Positions 23,504 to 33,564 are shown, numbered from the stretch's first letter. The stretch is 64,000 bases of DNA from Bacillota bacterium (GCA_023388535.1 JAEWFZ010000024.1:1-64000); one strand, 5' to 3'. Numbers and translations: made by a program. Notes: generated by a model from the letters alone, not told the origin.

Positions 23504-25248
23504 TCAGCTTTTTTACTTAGTTCGATAAAGGTATCAATTTGTTGAGCCGCTAGCTCTAAGGCTTGATGCCAGAATTCAGGATTACGGACATCGATATCCA
23601 TCTTCAGCGCCGCATCTTCGACCGAGTTGACGGTAGTCGCTTTAAGCAAGGCTTGATATTTTTCTACGAAACCTTCTGGTTTTTCTAAATACTGAGCGAA
23701 TAAGCCCCGAGCAAATAATCCACCAAAAGCATACGGGAAATTATAGAAAGAAAGTGAAGGTCGATAGTAATGGCCTTTAACCACCCACATATATGGATGT
23801 AAACCAGCTTCTTGTAGACTGTCACCGTAAGCTTGTTTTTGTGCCTCTAACATCATTTCGGATAATTCTTCTTTGAACATGAATTTTTGAGTGCGACGAT
23901 CAAAGACTTCTTTTTCGAATACATAGCGTGAATAGATATCAACGATGATTTGGGTTAAGTCCGATAAAGAAGATTCTAACAAGATTAATTTCTCCTGATC
24001 GCTAGCCGCTTCTAATCCGTAATGCATTAACAAGACCTCATTGAAGGTTGAAGCCGTTTCAGCAACAGGCATCGTATAGCGACGGTTCAAAGGGCGATGA
24101 TCTTGAGTATGAAGTCCATGATAGGAATGTCCTAGTTCATGGGCGAGGGTAACAATGTCAGAGAATTGATAGCCATAGTTCGTCAAAACTCTCGATTGTT
24201 TAAGCTGTGGTAAGTTGGCACAGAAAGCTCCACCCACCTTACCATCTCTAGGCAAGAAATCAATCCAATCCTTTTCAAAATGTTGCTGGGTCATTTCCGC
24301 TAAATCAGGACTAAACTTAGAGAATAATTGAATCAGATAGTTTTTAGCTTGTTCAATACTGTAATGCTTAGCAGACTGATCGCTAGTTAATGGCGCAAAC
24401 AAGTCATACCAAGGAAGACCATCGCTATGTCCTAACAACTTAGCTTTTTGTTTTAAGAATTCTCTAAATTTAGGTAAATAAGCTTGCATGGCGCTCAAAA
24501 GGGCATCTAGAGTTTCTGCTTGCATCCGATTTTGTTGAAGCGTTAAATCCATGATTGACTCATAACCGCGCAGTTCTAGCGTAGTTAGAACTTGAGATTT
24601 AATATTATTTAAAGCAAACGCAATCGCATCGGCGATGCTTTCGGTTAATTTTAGCTCGGCTTGATAAGCTGATTTTCGAACCTCAGCCTCTTGGTCGTAG
24701 GCTAAGTTTCGTAATTCATTAAGGGTGGTTGTTTTGCCCTGATAATCGATGGTGGCTTTTGAGGTTAGATATCGATACATATTCGACCAACCATCACCAC
24801 CGCTAATCGAGAATTTGGAAATGATTTCTTCAATCTCATCCGCTAGTAAGTATTGATAATCTTTTTTAGCTTCTTGAAAATAAAACTTATATTCGCTTAA
24901 TACTTCATCGTCGGCGATTAATGTCTCAATCTCATCTAGGCTACCGAAATATTTCTCGACCTTGGTTAGATCTTTGGTGTAATTAGCTAATAATTGGGAT
25001 AATTGAAATTGATATTGGTTGGCTTTTTCATTGGCAGTATCCGCCGCCACTACTAAGGCACAATAGCCAAATAGGGTAGCCGTTAAGTCTTTTAGCGACT
25101 CCAAATGCAGTATTGCTGTTTTTAAGGCCTTTTGGCTATTTTCTAAGCTTAAGTTTTGTAAGTCTTTTAACTTAGTTTCTAAAAGTTCTATATCGGCTTT
25201 AAACTTTGAATCGTCGAAACCTTGATATAAATCGTTAAGATTGTACAT
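23500..25248 (-). CDS. pepF: Oligoendopeptidase F, M3 family
   Basis: 582-residue zinc peptidase of the M3B group, cutting short peptides in the cytosol. The zinc motif is in LAHELGHSYHGLH near residue 378, and the third ligand is in AETASTFNEVLL. Length is typical for PepF. It begins at the last base of the M42 peptidase gene (25248 is shared), so the two are co-translated. Confidence 0.93.
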   Translation of the reverse strand: MYNLNDLYQGFDDSKFKADIELLETKLKDLQNLSLENSQKALKTAILHLESLKDLTATLFGYCALVVAADTANEKANQYQFQLSQLLANYTKDLTKVEKYFGSLDEIETLIADDEVLSEYKFYFQEAKKDYQYLLADEIEEIISKFSISGGDGWSNMYRYLTSKATIDYQGKTTTLNELRNLAYDQEAEVRKSAYQAELKLTESIADAIAFALNNIKSQVLTTLELRGYESIMDLTLQQNRMQAETLDALLSAMQAYLPKFREFLKQKAKLLGHSDGLPWYDLFAPLTSDQSAKHYSIEQAKNYLIQLFSKFSPDLAEMTQQHFEKDWIDFLPRDGKVGGAFCANLPQLKQSRVLTNYGYQFSDIVTLAHELGHSYHGLHTQDHRPLNRRYTMPVAETASTFNEVLLMHYGLEAASDQEKLILLESSLSDLTQIIVDIYSRYVFEKEVFDRRTQKFMFKEELSEMMLEAQKQAYGDSLQEAGLHPYMWVVKGHYYRPSLSFYNFPYAFGGLFARGLFAQYLEKPEGFVEKYQALLKATTVNSVEDAALKMDIDVRNPEFWHQALELAAQQIDTFIELSKKAD

Positions 25249-26288
25249 TAATTACTCTCCTTTTGGGTTAAATAATTTAGAATCAGATGATAGGTGTTTT
25301 CCAAAGCTTTAATATGGGTCCGTTCCATGCCATGGGAGGCATGTACTCCAGGACCGATTAAAGCAGCTCTGATATTGTTTCCTCCACGTAAAGCGGCGCT
25401 CGCATCACTGCCATAGAAGGGATAGATATCTAAGGCATAGCTTAATTTCTTAGCGCTAGCAATATCAACTAATTGTGAAATCATCTGATAGTCATAGGGT
25501 CCACTGGAATCTTTAGCACAGATTGAAACATCAAATTCAGTACAAGCTAAATCTTCACCAATACAACCCATATCGACAGCTAGTAAAGTGGTAATATCGC
25601 TAGGGATATGGGAGGCGCCATGGCCGACTTCTTCGTAAGTAGAAAAGATAAAATCGGTATCATAATTGGGCACTATTTTCTCTTTAGCTAAAGTTTCTAA
25701 AAGCGCAAAGAGAATGGCTACGCTGGCTTTATCATCGAGAAATCTTGATTTAATAAATCCCGCTTCGCCCATTTCCACTTTCGCATCATAGGCCACAATA
25801 TCACCATTTTGAATGCCTAGTTTTTCGACATCTTCTTTATTGCGAACGACCTCATCAATACGGATCATCAAATCGTCGACTTTTCTTGATTTTTCATTCG
25901 CATCCCGATGCACATGGGAGGAGAAAGAAGTGGAAAGGATGGTTCCTCGGATGCGCTGGTTATCACGAGTGAGAACGGAGCAATACTCACCATCTAAGGT
26001 TGGCGTCGTCGGTCCACCTAAGGTGGTAACTTTTAAGGTACCGTCGCTATTGATGGAACGTACCATCAGACCTAGGGTGTCGACATGAGCACTTATTCCT
26101 AGTTTTGGTTGGGCTTGTTGACCTTTGACATGGACAATTAAATTCCCTTTTTCATTAATTGTCGTATTAAAGCCATAATCTTGAGCCTTCCGATTTAAAT
26201 GCTGAATTAAATTAAACGTATATCCGGTAGGACTTTCTATTAATAAGATTTCATGTAAGAATTGTTTAGTTTTATCTGGATTAAACAT
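25248..26288 (-). CDS. M42-family aminopeptidase
   Basis: 346 residues. M42 glutamyl-aminopeptidase/FrvX-type metallopeptidase with metal ligands in SAHVDTLG, LDDKASVAIL, TYEEVGHGAS and FYGSDASAALR, and the final His in GVHASHGMERTH. These usually form large tetrahedral dodecamers degrading peptides. It is in an operon with pepF. AAGGAGGT lies before the ATG. Confidence 0.93.
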   Translation of the reverse strand: MFNPDKTKQFLHEILLIESPTGYTFNLIQHLNRKAQDYGFNTTINEKGNLIVHVKGQQAQPKLGISAHVDTLGLMVRSINSDGTLKVTTLGGPTTPTLDGEYCSVLTRDNQRIRGTILSTSFSSHVHRDANEKSRKVDDLMIRIDEVVRNKEDVEKLGIQNGDIVAYDAKVEMGEAGFIKSRFLDDKASVAILFALLETLAKEKIVPNYDTDFIFSTYEEVGHGASHIPSDITTLLAVDMGCIGEDLACTEFDVSICAKDSSGPYDYQMISQLVDIASAKKLSYALDIYPFYGSDASAALRGGNNIRAALIGPGVHASHGMERTHIKALENTYHLILNYLTQKESN

Positions 26289-26369
26289 GATAAACCTCCT
26301 TCTCGATATTATAGTTCTTTCAAAAAAATATTGATAGTCCTATGGTATGATGAAAAGGAGGTGAATAGT

Positions 26370-26918
26370 ATGAAACAACTTGTAGTAATTGATTGTCAAA
26401 ATGATTTTATCAGCGGCTCATTAGCTTGCATTAATGCCAATGAAGCGGTCGATTATATTGTGGAAACGATAAAACAATATCCAGATTTAGAAGTATTTTA
26501 TTCTTTGGATTGGCATAGTGAGAACAACAAAAGCTTTGAAAGAAATGGTGGAATATGGCCGGATCATTGCGTACAAAACACCTATGGCGCTCAACTTAGC
26601 AATCGCTTCTTCGAACTGCCTTTAGAACAACAACCCAACTCACACAACATGTTCTTCAAAGGCGAAGACGATGAAATTGAAGAGTATAGTGCCATCCATG
26701 CTAAAAATATTTATGGTGAAGTCTTAATTGATCTAATTGAACCAGAGGCTTATATTGCTGGAATTGCGAGTGAGTATTGTGTTCGTGAAACCGTCTTTGA
26801 AGCGCTGGATCAAGTTAAATTTAAGGTCATTGAAGAGGGATTAGGTTATGTAGCTCAAGATACCCATCAACAGGTACTAGAAGAATATCAAGAAATTGAT
26901 GCGTTGGTAAAAGCTTAA
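26370..26918 (+). CDS. pncA: Nicotinamidase
   Basis: Hydrolyses nicotinamide to nicotinate in NAD salvage. 182 residues. Catalytic triad elements are Asp8 in VVIDCQNDF, the Lys in FFKGEDDEIEEYSA and the Cys in ASEYCVRET; the metal-site His is in DWHSENN. I chose the ATG at 26370, directly after AAAGGAGGTG, over an upstream in-frame extension that would reach into the M42 gene. Its stop overlaps the next start. Confidence 0.93.
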   Translation: MKQLVVIDCQNDFISGSLACINANEAVDYIVETIKQYPDLEVFYSLDWHSENNKSFERNGGIWPDHCVQNTYGAQLSNRFFELPLEQQPNSHNMFFKGEDDEIEEYSAIHAKNIYGEVLIDLIEPEAYIAGIASEYCVRETVFEALDQVKFKVIEEGLGYVAQDTHQQVLEEYQEIDALVKA

Positions 26919-27136
26919 TGATCTTTTTGCTTATTAGTGGTGGTGAAATAGCCCGCTTAGGTATCTTAATTACCTGTTTTGGCTTTGCTTTTTATGGACT
27001 TTTAGGATTGAATTGGGAACGCGTTCTATTAAAGAATAGAACCTTGGAAGCCCATATTTTAACCATATTAATAGCGATGGCGTTGGCCTATCTAGCGGCT
27101 CAGTTTATCTATGCCATGATTCCCATGAGAATTTAG
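26918..27136 (+). CDS. DUF1146 (YwzB-like) small membrane protein
   Basis: 72 residues with two hydrophobic helices (about 12-30 and 46-68) and the central GLNWERVL. It resembles the DUF1146/YwzB family, which in Bacillus lies just downstream of the ATP synthase operon and upstream of mbl. Here it precedes an mreB-type gene in the same order. Function unknown. Coupled to pncA by a TAATG overlap. Confidence 0.75.
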   Translation: MIFLLISGGEIARLGILITCFGFAFYGLLGLNWERVLLKNRTLEAHILTILIAMALAYLAAQFIYAMIPMRI

Positions 27137-27147
27137 ATGATTTAATG

Positions 27148-27175
27148 TTGTTAAAGCAAATGTGGGTGTTATAAT
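27148..27175 (+). promoter_or_regulatory. Promoter of mbl
   Basis: TTGTTA at 27148-27153, a 16-base spacer, and an extended -10 TGT then TATAAT at 27170-27175. Confidence 0.65.
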
Positions 27176-27201
27176 AATAGAGCAAATTTGAAGGAGTGTA
27201 T

Positions 27202-28197
27202 ATGTCCATGTTATTTTCGAAGGCCGTAGGTATTGACCTAGGAACAGCGAATATGCTGATTTATGTAAAAGGTGAAGGCATTGTTATTGATGAACCAAGT
27301 GTGGTTGCGATCGATGCTGAAACTAGAAAAGTATTAACCGTTGGAAGCGAAGCTAAAGGCATGCTCGGTAGAACACCGGGTAAAGTTATGGCGATTCGTC
27401 CACTTAAAGATGGTGTTATTGCTGATTTCGAAGTTACTGAAATCATGTTATCGTATTTTATTCGTAAATTAAATCTAAAAGGTGTTTTCTCAAAACCGAC
27501 GATTTTAATTTGTTGTCCATCCAATATTACATCCGTAGAACGCAACGCGATTCGCGATGCCGCTTATCGTGCGGGTGCTAAACGCGTCTATATTGAAGAA
27601 GAACCAAAAGTTGCTGCCATTGGTGCTGGTTTAGATATCTCTCGCCCAAGCGGCAATATGATTCTTGATATTGGTGGGGGAACCACCGACGTAGCGGTTT
27701 TATCTTTAGGTGAAATCGTAACCTCAACCTCACTAAAGATTGCTGGGGACACGATGGATCGCGATATCGTTAAATATGTTAAAGATAACTACAAATTATT
27801 AATCGGGGAAAGAACTGCCGAAGACATTAAAATCAAAGTAGGTACGGTCTGGAAAGATGGTCGTTCCGAATCGGTAGATGTTTCAGGACGAGACTTAGTC
27901 ACCGGTTTACCACATACGATTACCATTACTTCCTCGGAAACCGAAGAGGCTATGCGTGAATCGGTGGCAGCTATCATTCGTGCGGTTCGTACCGTTTTGG
28001 AACAAACCCCACCAGAATTATCCGCTGACATCGTTACCCGTGGAATTGTTTTAACCGGTGGTGGAGCTCTCATCAACGGACTTGATCAATTATTGATGAA
28101 TGAATTATCAATCCCAGTATTTGTCGCAACCAACGCGTTAACCTGTGTTGCGGAAGGTACGGGAATTATGTTAGAAAATCTTAAACATAACGGATAA
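27202..28197 (+). CDS. mbl: Actin-like rod-shape protein, Mbl/MreB family
   Basis: 331-residue bacterial actin that guides lateral wall synthesis on the inner membrane face. Phosphate-1 motif GIDLGTANMLI, connect-1 RPLKDGVIADFEVTE, phosphate-2 DIGGGTTDVAVLS and adenosine motif VLTGGGALI are present. The start at 27202 is 5 bases after AAGGAG; a second ATG is at 27208. Following DUF1146, it is more likely Mbl than MreB. No mreC or mreD is adjacent. It implies a rod-like walled cell. Confidence 0.92.
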   Translation: MSMLFSKAVGIDLGTANMLIYVKGEGIVIDEPSVVAIDAETRKVLTVGSEAKGMLGRTPGKVMAIRPLKDGVIADFEVTEIMLSYFIRKLNLKGVFSKPTILICCPSNITSVERNAIRDAAYRAGAKRVYIEEEPKVAAIGAGLDISRPSGNMILDIGGGTTDVAVLSLGEIVTSTSLKIAGDTMDRDIVKYVKDNYKLLIGERTAEDIKIKVGTVWKDGRSESVDVSGRDLVTGLPHTITITSSETEEAMRESVAAIIRAVRTVLEQTPPELSADIVTRGIVLTGGGALINGLDQLLMNELSIPVFVATNALTCVAEGTGIMLENLKHNG

Positions 28198-28209
28198 AGC
28201 GGGCGAGTT

Positions 28210-29295
28210 ATGAAACGACGACTTACTTTACTGTTATTGCTGCTGTTGATTGGTTGTGCTAGCGAGCCAAAACTAGTCGATACACCAATAATCGAAACCA
28301 GTGGTGACGAAACCCCAACGGTAGAAACACCACCCAAGGAAACAAAAACCACCGAACCGATTGTGGTGGTTTTGCCTACGCCGACTACGGAAACGGAGCC
28401 CGTTGAAACCGAAACCGATGAACCGGCTAACGTAGAAAAAGCGTATCTGGGTTCATTAGTCGTCTCAAATGCGAAACTTTCTCCAGCGTTTTCAAAAGAT
28501 GTCGCTAGTTATCAAGTGAATTTTTCGAAGCATCAAAAGAATGTCCAGGTAACCGCGGTTGCTGCGGACTATAATGGTAAAGTTAAAATAAATACAGCTA
28601 AACAATTAACGGATAAAAACGTTAAAACAACCTATACAATTACCGTTAGTGCTCCAGACAAAGAAAATAAGACCTACAAGGTTGTGGTTGTTGATCCAAG
28701 AGAAGTAAGTACACCCAAACCACCAAGCAACAGTGGTATAATCCATTTACCGACGCCCAAAGAAGCTACGATAGTCGACGGGATTCTCTTAGTAAACAAG
28801 AAACATGGTTTACCAAGTACCTATAATCCAGGAGAAAATAAAACGGCTGGGACTCAAATACGGAAATTGATTAGCGATATGCAAGCTGAAGGTTTGAATG
28901 TTCGTTCAAAGTATAGCGGATTTCGCTCTTTCTCTAGTCAAAAGTCAATCTTTGAGCGATATGTTAAAAAAGATGGTGTCGCTAAAGCTGAAACCTATTC
29001 AGCAAGACCGGGTTTCTCAGAACATCAAACCGGCTTAACTTTTGATTTATTTACAAAAAATGATACCTTTCTAGGTATCAATGGTAGAGATTTAAAAGAA
29101 GTCAATTGGTTAAAAGAGAATGCCGCAAAATACGGTTTCATCATTCGCTATCCTTTGGGTAAAGAAGGTATAACGGGCTATAAATATGAGCCCTGGCATT
29201 TGCGTTATATTGGGCCACGGGCTCAAGAAATTGCGGATTCGGGTTTAACTTTAGAAGAATTTCTAAATCGGTCCGGTGGCGATTACCAACGATAG
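28210..29295 (+). CDS. Lipoprotein D-alanyl-D-alanine carboxypeptidase, VanY family, with cadherin-like domain
   Basis: 361 residues. Signal peptide with lipobox LLIGC (Cys16), then a Thr/Pro/Glu-rich spacer (about 20-75). Next is a cadherin-like beta-sandwich (about 77-157: YLGSLVVSNAKLSPAFS to TYKVVVV). The C-terminal VanY/DacB peptidase follows (about 190-350), with zinc ligands in SARPGFSEHQTGLTFDL and EPWHLRY. It trims the pentapeptide stem of wall muropeptides outside the membrane. It lies 12 bases after mbl in the same direction, so wall trimming and shape are co-expressed. Confidence 0.88.
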   Translation: MKRRLTLLLLLLLIGCASEPKLVDTPIIETSGDETPTVETPPKETKTTEPIVVVLPTPTTETEPVETETDEPANVEKAYLGSLVVSNAKLSPAFSKDVASYQVNFSKHQKNVQVTAVAADYNGKVKINTAKQLTDKNVKTTYTITVSAPDKENKTYKVVVVDPREVSTPKPPSNSGIIHLPTPKEATIVDGILLVNKKHGLPSTYNPGENKTAGTQIRKLISDMQAEGLNVRSKYSGFRSFSSQKSIFERYVKKDGVAKAETYSARPGFSEHQTGLTFDLFTKNDTFLGINGRDLKEVNWLKENAAKYGFIIRYPLGKEGITGYKYEPWHLRYIGPRAQEIADSGLTLEEFLNRSGGDYQR

Positions 29296-29303
29296 TCAAA
29301 GCA

Positions 29304-29334
29304 AAGATCGAAGTCAGCCTTCGGTCTTTTTTTT
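29304..29334. terminator. Terminator after the VanY lipoprotein gene
   Basis: A 10-bp stem (AAGATCGAAG with CTTCGGTCTT, one G-T pair), a 5-base loop and a run of Ts; it faces the end of the converging permease gene. Confidence 0.85.
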
Positions 29335-29337
29335 CTA

Positions 29338-32300
29338 CTATTCAATCGATTTCAGAGCTTCGACCATATTGATGCGTTTTAATTCAAAATGCATAATTAA
29401 ACTGACAAAAAATGAGAAGATGAGCGTCAATACCACTGAAATGATATAACTCAACCAATGGATTTCTTTACCAAACATCAAATTATCAATTTCTAAGGTG
29501 ACCATGATGTAGCGGTGTAGGAAAAAACCAAGCAATAAACCTAAGGCTGAACCGATAATGGAAAGCCAATTACTTTCTCGATAAACATAGGCGGTAACTT
29601 CAAAATCTCTAAATCCCAAGACTTTAATTGTGGCTAACTCTCGTTGACGCTCGGTTATATTTACTTTCGACAGATTGTAAAGAACAATGAAAGCGAGTGC
29701 CGCTGCCGAAATAACTAACACTAAAACCACATAATTGAGACTTTTTAGTTGATCGTTAAACGAGGCAGCGATATGTTTTGTTGAAACAATGGTAACGACC
29801 GCCTCATTTTCTAAGATGCTTTCGTTGATTTGTGTTTCTTGCTCTAGACCTTTTTCGCTATAGTTAATCCAGATGCCGTTGTAATCGGGTTTCATTAAAT
29901 GTTGACGTTGGTAATACGCAGGGGTCATATAAATATAATTATTAACATAATTTTCGGTAATCGCGACTATTTCTCCTTGATATTGGCGTTTATCAACATC
30001 TTCATAGTATAAAGTATCGCCAACCTTTAGCTTTAAGGTATCCGCCAACTTTTCGTTGAGTATCAGACCATCGTCATTAAGAGTAATGGCGGTTTTACTG
30101 ACTCGATCACGCAGGACAATGAAGTTTTCTAAACCGGATAAAGATTCAGGGACGATTAATGTAGCATCATATAGTCGATCGGAATTAGGTTGATGAACTT
30201 TCATTGATTTGGACAAACTGACTTTGTAGGCGGCTATTTCACTTTGATCACGCAGGATATCTTCGGCTTTACGCTCTTCAGCAGGTCGTTTATCATCCAA
30301 AATGACAAAGCCATCATAGACGAAAAGATTGTTGAATTGATTACTTGCGATGACATCGACACTGTTTTTAATGCCGAATCCAGTTAACACTAAAGCGGTA
30401 CATCCGGCGATGCCGATGACAGTCATCCAAAAGCGTTTCTTATATAAGAATAGATTTCTAAAAGTAACTTTGTGTGAAAAAGAAATGCGTTTCCATAAAA
30501 AAGTCAGCCGTTCTAAGAAGATGCGCTTACCAGCTGCTGGCGATTTTGGTTGCATCAATTGCGCCGGCACCTTACCATAAATTTCCGTAAAGATGGCGGC
30601 AAGCGCGGCTCCTATCGCCGCAACTAAAGCAAATCCAATAGACAATAAACCAAAGAACCAATTAAACTCTAAGACCAAATAAGGCATATTGTACATCAGT
30701 CGATAGGCATTAATAATGACACTCGGAAACAAAGTAAAACCAATCGCTAGACCTAATAGTGAACCAATAATCGAAGCAGAAAACGCATAGAGAATGAACT
30801 TGCTAGCTAACGCATTATTTTGATAACCGAGGGCTTTTAAGGTACCCATTTGGGTTCGTTCTTCTTCGACCATGCGGGTTATATTGGTTAACGTTACCAA
30901 GGCTGCAACTAAAAAGAAGAAAGCCGGAAAGACCAAGGCTACTTGACCAATTTTATCAGCATTATCAAACCATGAAGTATAGTCCGGATTATTATCTCTA
31001 TTGTAGATGAACCAATTTTCAGGGATATCGGCAATCTTTCGTTCGGCTTTTAACAGTTCATCATCGGCTTCTTGTAATTTTCTTAGAATATCGGCTTTTT
31101 CAGACTCGAACTTGGCCTTTCCTTCTTCGAATTCCAGTTTAGCGTTCTCTAATTCTATTTTGCCTTCCGCTATTTTTTCTTCTAATTCTCTTTGACCTTC
31201 ATCCAGTTCAAACGCCGCTTGATTGAGTTTAGCTTCGCTGTCATCGAGTTTTTTCTTGGAGTTGTCAAGTTGTCTTTTTCCTTGATCGAGTTCTTTTTTC
31301 CCAGCATCCAGTTTTGCTTTACCAGCCTTATACTGTTTCAAGCCTTCTTGATATTCTTTTTCACCTTCTTGATATTGTTTTAGACCCGCCTCGTATTGCT
31401 TCAAACCCTCATCGTATTGGGCTTTAGAGGTATTATAAGTAGTCTTTAATTGACCGATGGTACGATCGACGAATTGTTTGATCAGGACTGAGATACCAGG
31501 AGTCTCATAGGGTAAATAGGTTTCAATATAGTCGGCTGTTTCTGGCGAATAGACGCGAATGCTGTCGACAATTTCTCGGTATTGTTCTTCAGTGAGTTGT
31601 GGGGTTTCAGGAATTCTTGAAAGAATCGTATCCAACGCATCGATGGCTTGTTTTAACATATCTAATTGTTGTTTAGACGAATCTAAGGTAGCTTTTGATT
31701 GTTCTAAAAGTTGTTTGGTTGAGTCCAATTGCATGCGTGCGGAATCCAATTGCATTTTTGAGGAATCCAAAGCAAATTTTGCGGACTCGTATTCATTATA
31801 GGATTTTGACCATTTAAGATATCCGGCATTATATTTTAATCGACCATCCAATAATTGGCTGCGGCCATTGGCTACATCTCTACGACCATCCGCAATTTTT
31901 TTACGGCCTTGAGCTTCTTCGCGAGCCAACGTTAATTCACCCTCAGAGATATCGAGTTCGGCTTGTTCAAGCTTTTGTTGCGCCTCTAAAAGTTCTTCGT
32001 TGGCTTTGTCTTTGTTTCTTTGAAGTTCATTTCTATTATCTTCTAGCGTCTTGCGTAAGGCGGCGGTTTCTTTAAGCATGAAATCAGAACCGATTGACTC
32101 TAATTCACTTTTTACCGCTTCGACCCGATCTTTATAATCTTGACTGGTTGGTACTAGTTGTTTGGTATCCTTAACGCGAATAAAAAGTTCACTAGGTTTT
32201 GTATACGCCCAATCTTCTTTTAGGATATAAGCTACTAATTGAACTTTTCCAGAACCGACATTGGTTTGTTCTTTTTCGTAGGAAACATAGAGCGGTGACT

Positions 32301-32832
32301 CAAATCTTCCGACGACGGTAAATTCATTGGTTTTTAGAATATCGTTTAATTCGAGATCTTCGGGCGCGTCAAATTTAACCGTAGCCCCAATGGAAAAACT
32401 AACGCCATTATATTTTTCGTTAGAAACCACGATTTCTTTAGAGTTTTCAGGTAATCGACCTTCCACTAAATATAGTTGATTTAAACCATTTTTCTGACTA
32501 GCATCCATTGAGAAAACTCTCGTAACTAGACGAGTATCGTTGTCCACAACAAAAATATCCTGACGGAAGACTTGTTCGATGTATTCTATATTCTCGATGG
32601 TATTTACTTTTTTTAATTCTTCTTCTTTATAGCCCAAAGGATTCATCGATCGTAAATCCATTAAATTATGCTGATTATAATACTTGGTCGCACTGAGTAC
32701 CATGTCGTTTTTGGTGGCGCTGATGCCAGCAAAAAAACCTACTCCTAAGGCAATAATCGCGACAATGGAGATAAACCTAGACAGATTATTTTTTAACGCT
32801 CTAAGAAATTCTTTGAAGAGAATTCGATTCAT
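29338..32832 (-). CDS. FtsX/MacB-type ABC permease with very long coiled-coil insert
   Basis: 1164 residues. The first transmembrane helix is near 15-37, followed by an extracytoplasmic domain. A coiled coil rich in Lys, Glu and Gln runs from about 250 to 600, with a recurring pattern such as LKQYEAGLKQYQEGEKEY and KKELDQGKRQLDNSKKKL. Three helices then form an FtsX domain near 630-770, and a second extracytoplasmic part and FtsX domain end the protein. I start at ATG 32832, which overlaps the ATPase stop (TAATG), not the GTG two codons upstream. It probably exports or extracts a lipid or surface molecule; the substrate is unknown. Confidence 0.85.
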   Translation of the reverse strand: MNRILFKEFLRALKNNLSRFISIVAIIALGVGFFAGISATKNDMVLSATKYYNQHNLMDLRSMNPLGYKEEELKKVNTIENIEYIEQVFRQDIFVVDNDTRLVTRVFSMDASQKNGLNQLYLVEGRLPENSKEIVVSNEKYNGVSFSIGATVKFDAPEDLELNDILKTNEFTVVGRFESPLYVSYEKEQTNVGSGKVQLVAYILKEDWAYTKPSELFIRVKDTKQLVPTSQDYKDRVEAVKSELESIGSDFMLKETAALRKTLEDNRNELQRNKDKANEELLEAQQKLEQAELDISEGELTLAREEAQGRKKIADGRRDVANGRSQLLDGRLKYNAGYLKWSKSYNEYESAKFALDSSKMQLDSARMQLDSTKQLLEQSKATLDSSKQQLDMLKQAIDALDTILSRIPETPQLTEEQYREIVDSIRVYSPETADYIETYLPYETPGISVLIKQFVDRTIGQLKTTYNTSKAQYDEGLKQYEAGLKQYQEGEKEYQEGLKQYKAGKAKLDAGKKELDQGKRQLDNSKKKLDDSEAKLNQAAFELDEGQRELEEKIAEGKIELENAKLEFEEGKAKFESEKADILRKLQEADDELLKAERKIADIPENWFIYNRDNNPDYTSWFDNADKIGQVALVFPAFFFLVAALVTLTNITRMVEEERTQMGTLKALGYQNNALASKFILYAFSASIIGSLLGLAIGFTLFPSVIINAYRLMYNMPYLVLEFNWFFGLLSIGFALVAAIGAALAAIFTEIYGKVPAQLMQPKSPAAGKRIFLERLTFLWKRISFSHKVTFRNLFLYKKRFWMTVIGIAGCTALVLTGFGIKNSVDVIASNQFNNLFVYDGFVILDDKRPAEERKAEDILRDQSEIAAYKVSLSKSMKVHQPNSDRLYDATLIVPESLSGLENFIVLRDRVSKTAITLNDDGLILNEKLADTLKLKVGDTLYYEDVDKRQYQGEIVAITENYVNNYIYMTPAYYQRQHLMKPDYNGIWINYSEKGLEQETQINESILENEAVVTIVSTKHIAASFNDQLKSLNYVVLVLVISAAALAFIVLYNLSKVNITERQRELATIKVLGFRDFEVTAYVYRESNWLSIIGSALGLLLGFFLHRYIMVTLEIDNLMFGKEIHWLSYIISVVLTLIFSFFVSLIMHFELKRINMVEALKSIE

Positions 32833-33533
32833 TACCACTCAATCTCCGATACTGGAACCGGCTCTGGGTTGGTATAATTTTCTACAATTTTACCACTTTG
32901 CATGCGGATGACGCGATCGGCCATTTTTACTAAAGCACTGTTGTGAGTAACGATGACCACCGTCATTCCGTTTTCACGGGACATTTCCTGCAAAAGTGAG
33001 AGGATGGCTTTACCGGTTTCATAATCGAGTGCACCGGTTGGCTCATCACAAAGTAATAGTTTAGGATTTTTAGCCAGAGCTCGAGCAATAGCCACCCGTT
33101 GCTGTTCGCCACCAGATAGCTGGGAAGGGAAGTTTTTCATCCTTTCTTCTAGCCCAACCAGAGCCAGTGCTTGACTTGGGTTTAATGGGTTTTTAGAAAT
33201 TTCGGTAGCTAATTCCACATTTTCAATGGCCGTTAAGTTTTGTACTAGATTGTAAAACTGAAAAACAAAGCCAATATCATGACGACGATAGTCGATTAAT
33301 TGCTTGGAAGTATAATTAGAAATTTCGGCATCGGCGACGAAAACTTGACCAGAGGTAGCAGAGTCCATACCGCCCAGGATATTGAGGACGGTTGTTTTTC
33401 CTGCCCCTGAGGCTCCAACAATAATGCAGACTTCGCCTTTTTCCACTTCAAAAGAAATACCATCCACAGCGATGATTTCTACTTCTCCCATGGTGTATTT
33501 TTTGTGAACATTGTTTAAACGAATTACACTCAT
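32832..33533 (-). CDS. ABC transporter ATPase, LolD/MacB type
   Basis: 233 residues, partner of the downstream permease. Walker [10 protein letters not shown] at about 38-46, signature [12 protein letters not shown], Walker [17 protein letters not shown], and switch His in [10 protein letters not shown]. This MacB/LolD subfamily (with LDYETG after the Walker B) goes with FtsX-type permeases. A GGGGAA site precedes the ATG. Confidence 0.92.
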   Translation of the reverse strand: MSVIRLNNVHKKYTMGEVEIIAVDGISFEVEKGEVCIIVGASGAGKTTVLNILGGMDSATSGQVFVADAEISNYTSKQLIDYRRHDIGFVFQFYNLVQNLTAIENVELATEISKNPLNPSQALALVGLEERMKNFPSQLSGGEQQRVAIARALAKNPKLLLCDEPTGALDYETGKAILSLLQEMSRENGMTVVIVTHNSALVKMADRVIRMQSGKIVENYTNPEPVPVSEIEW

Positions 33534-33551
33534 ATTTATTCCCCATTATTA

Positions 33552-33564
33552 TTGTAGATTACAA
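33552..33564. promoter_or_regulatory. Palindrome in the leader of the ABC exporter
   Basis: TTGTA, three bases, TACAA, just upstream of the ABC ATPase start on the minus strand. A candidate repressor site; a TGC-TAAAAT -10-like element lies further upstream on the same strand. Confidence 0.3.
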
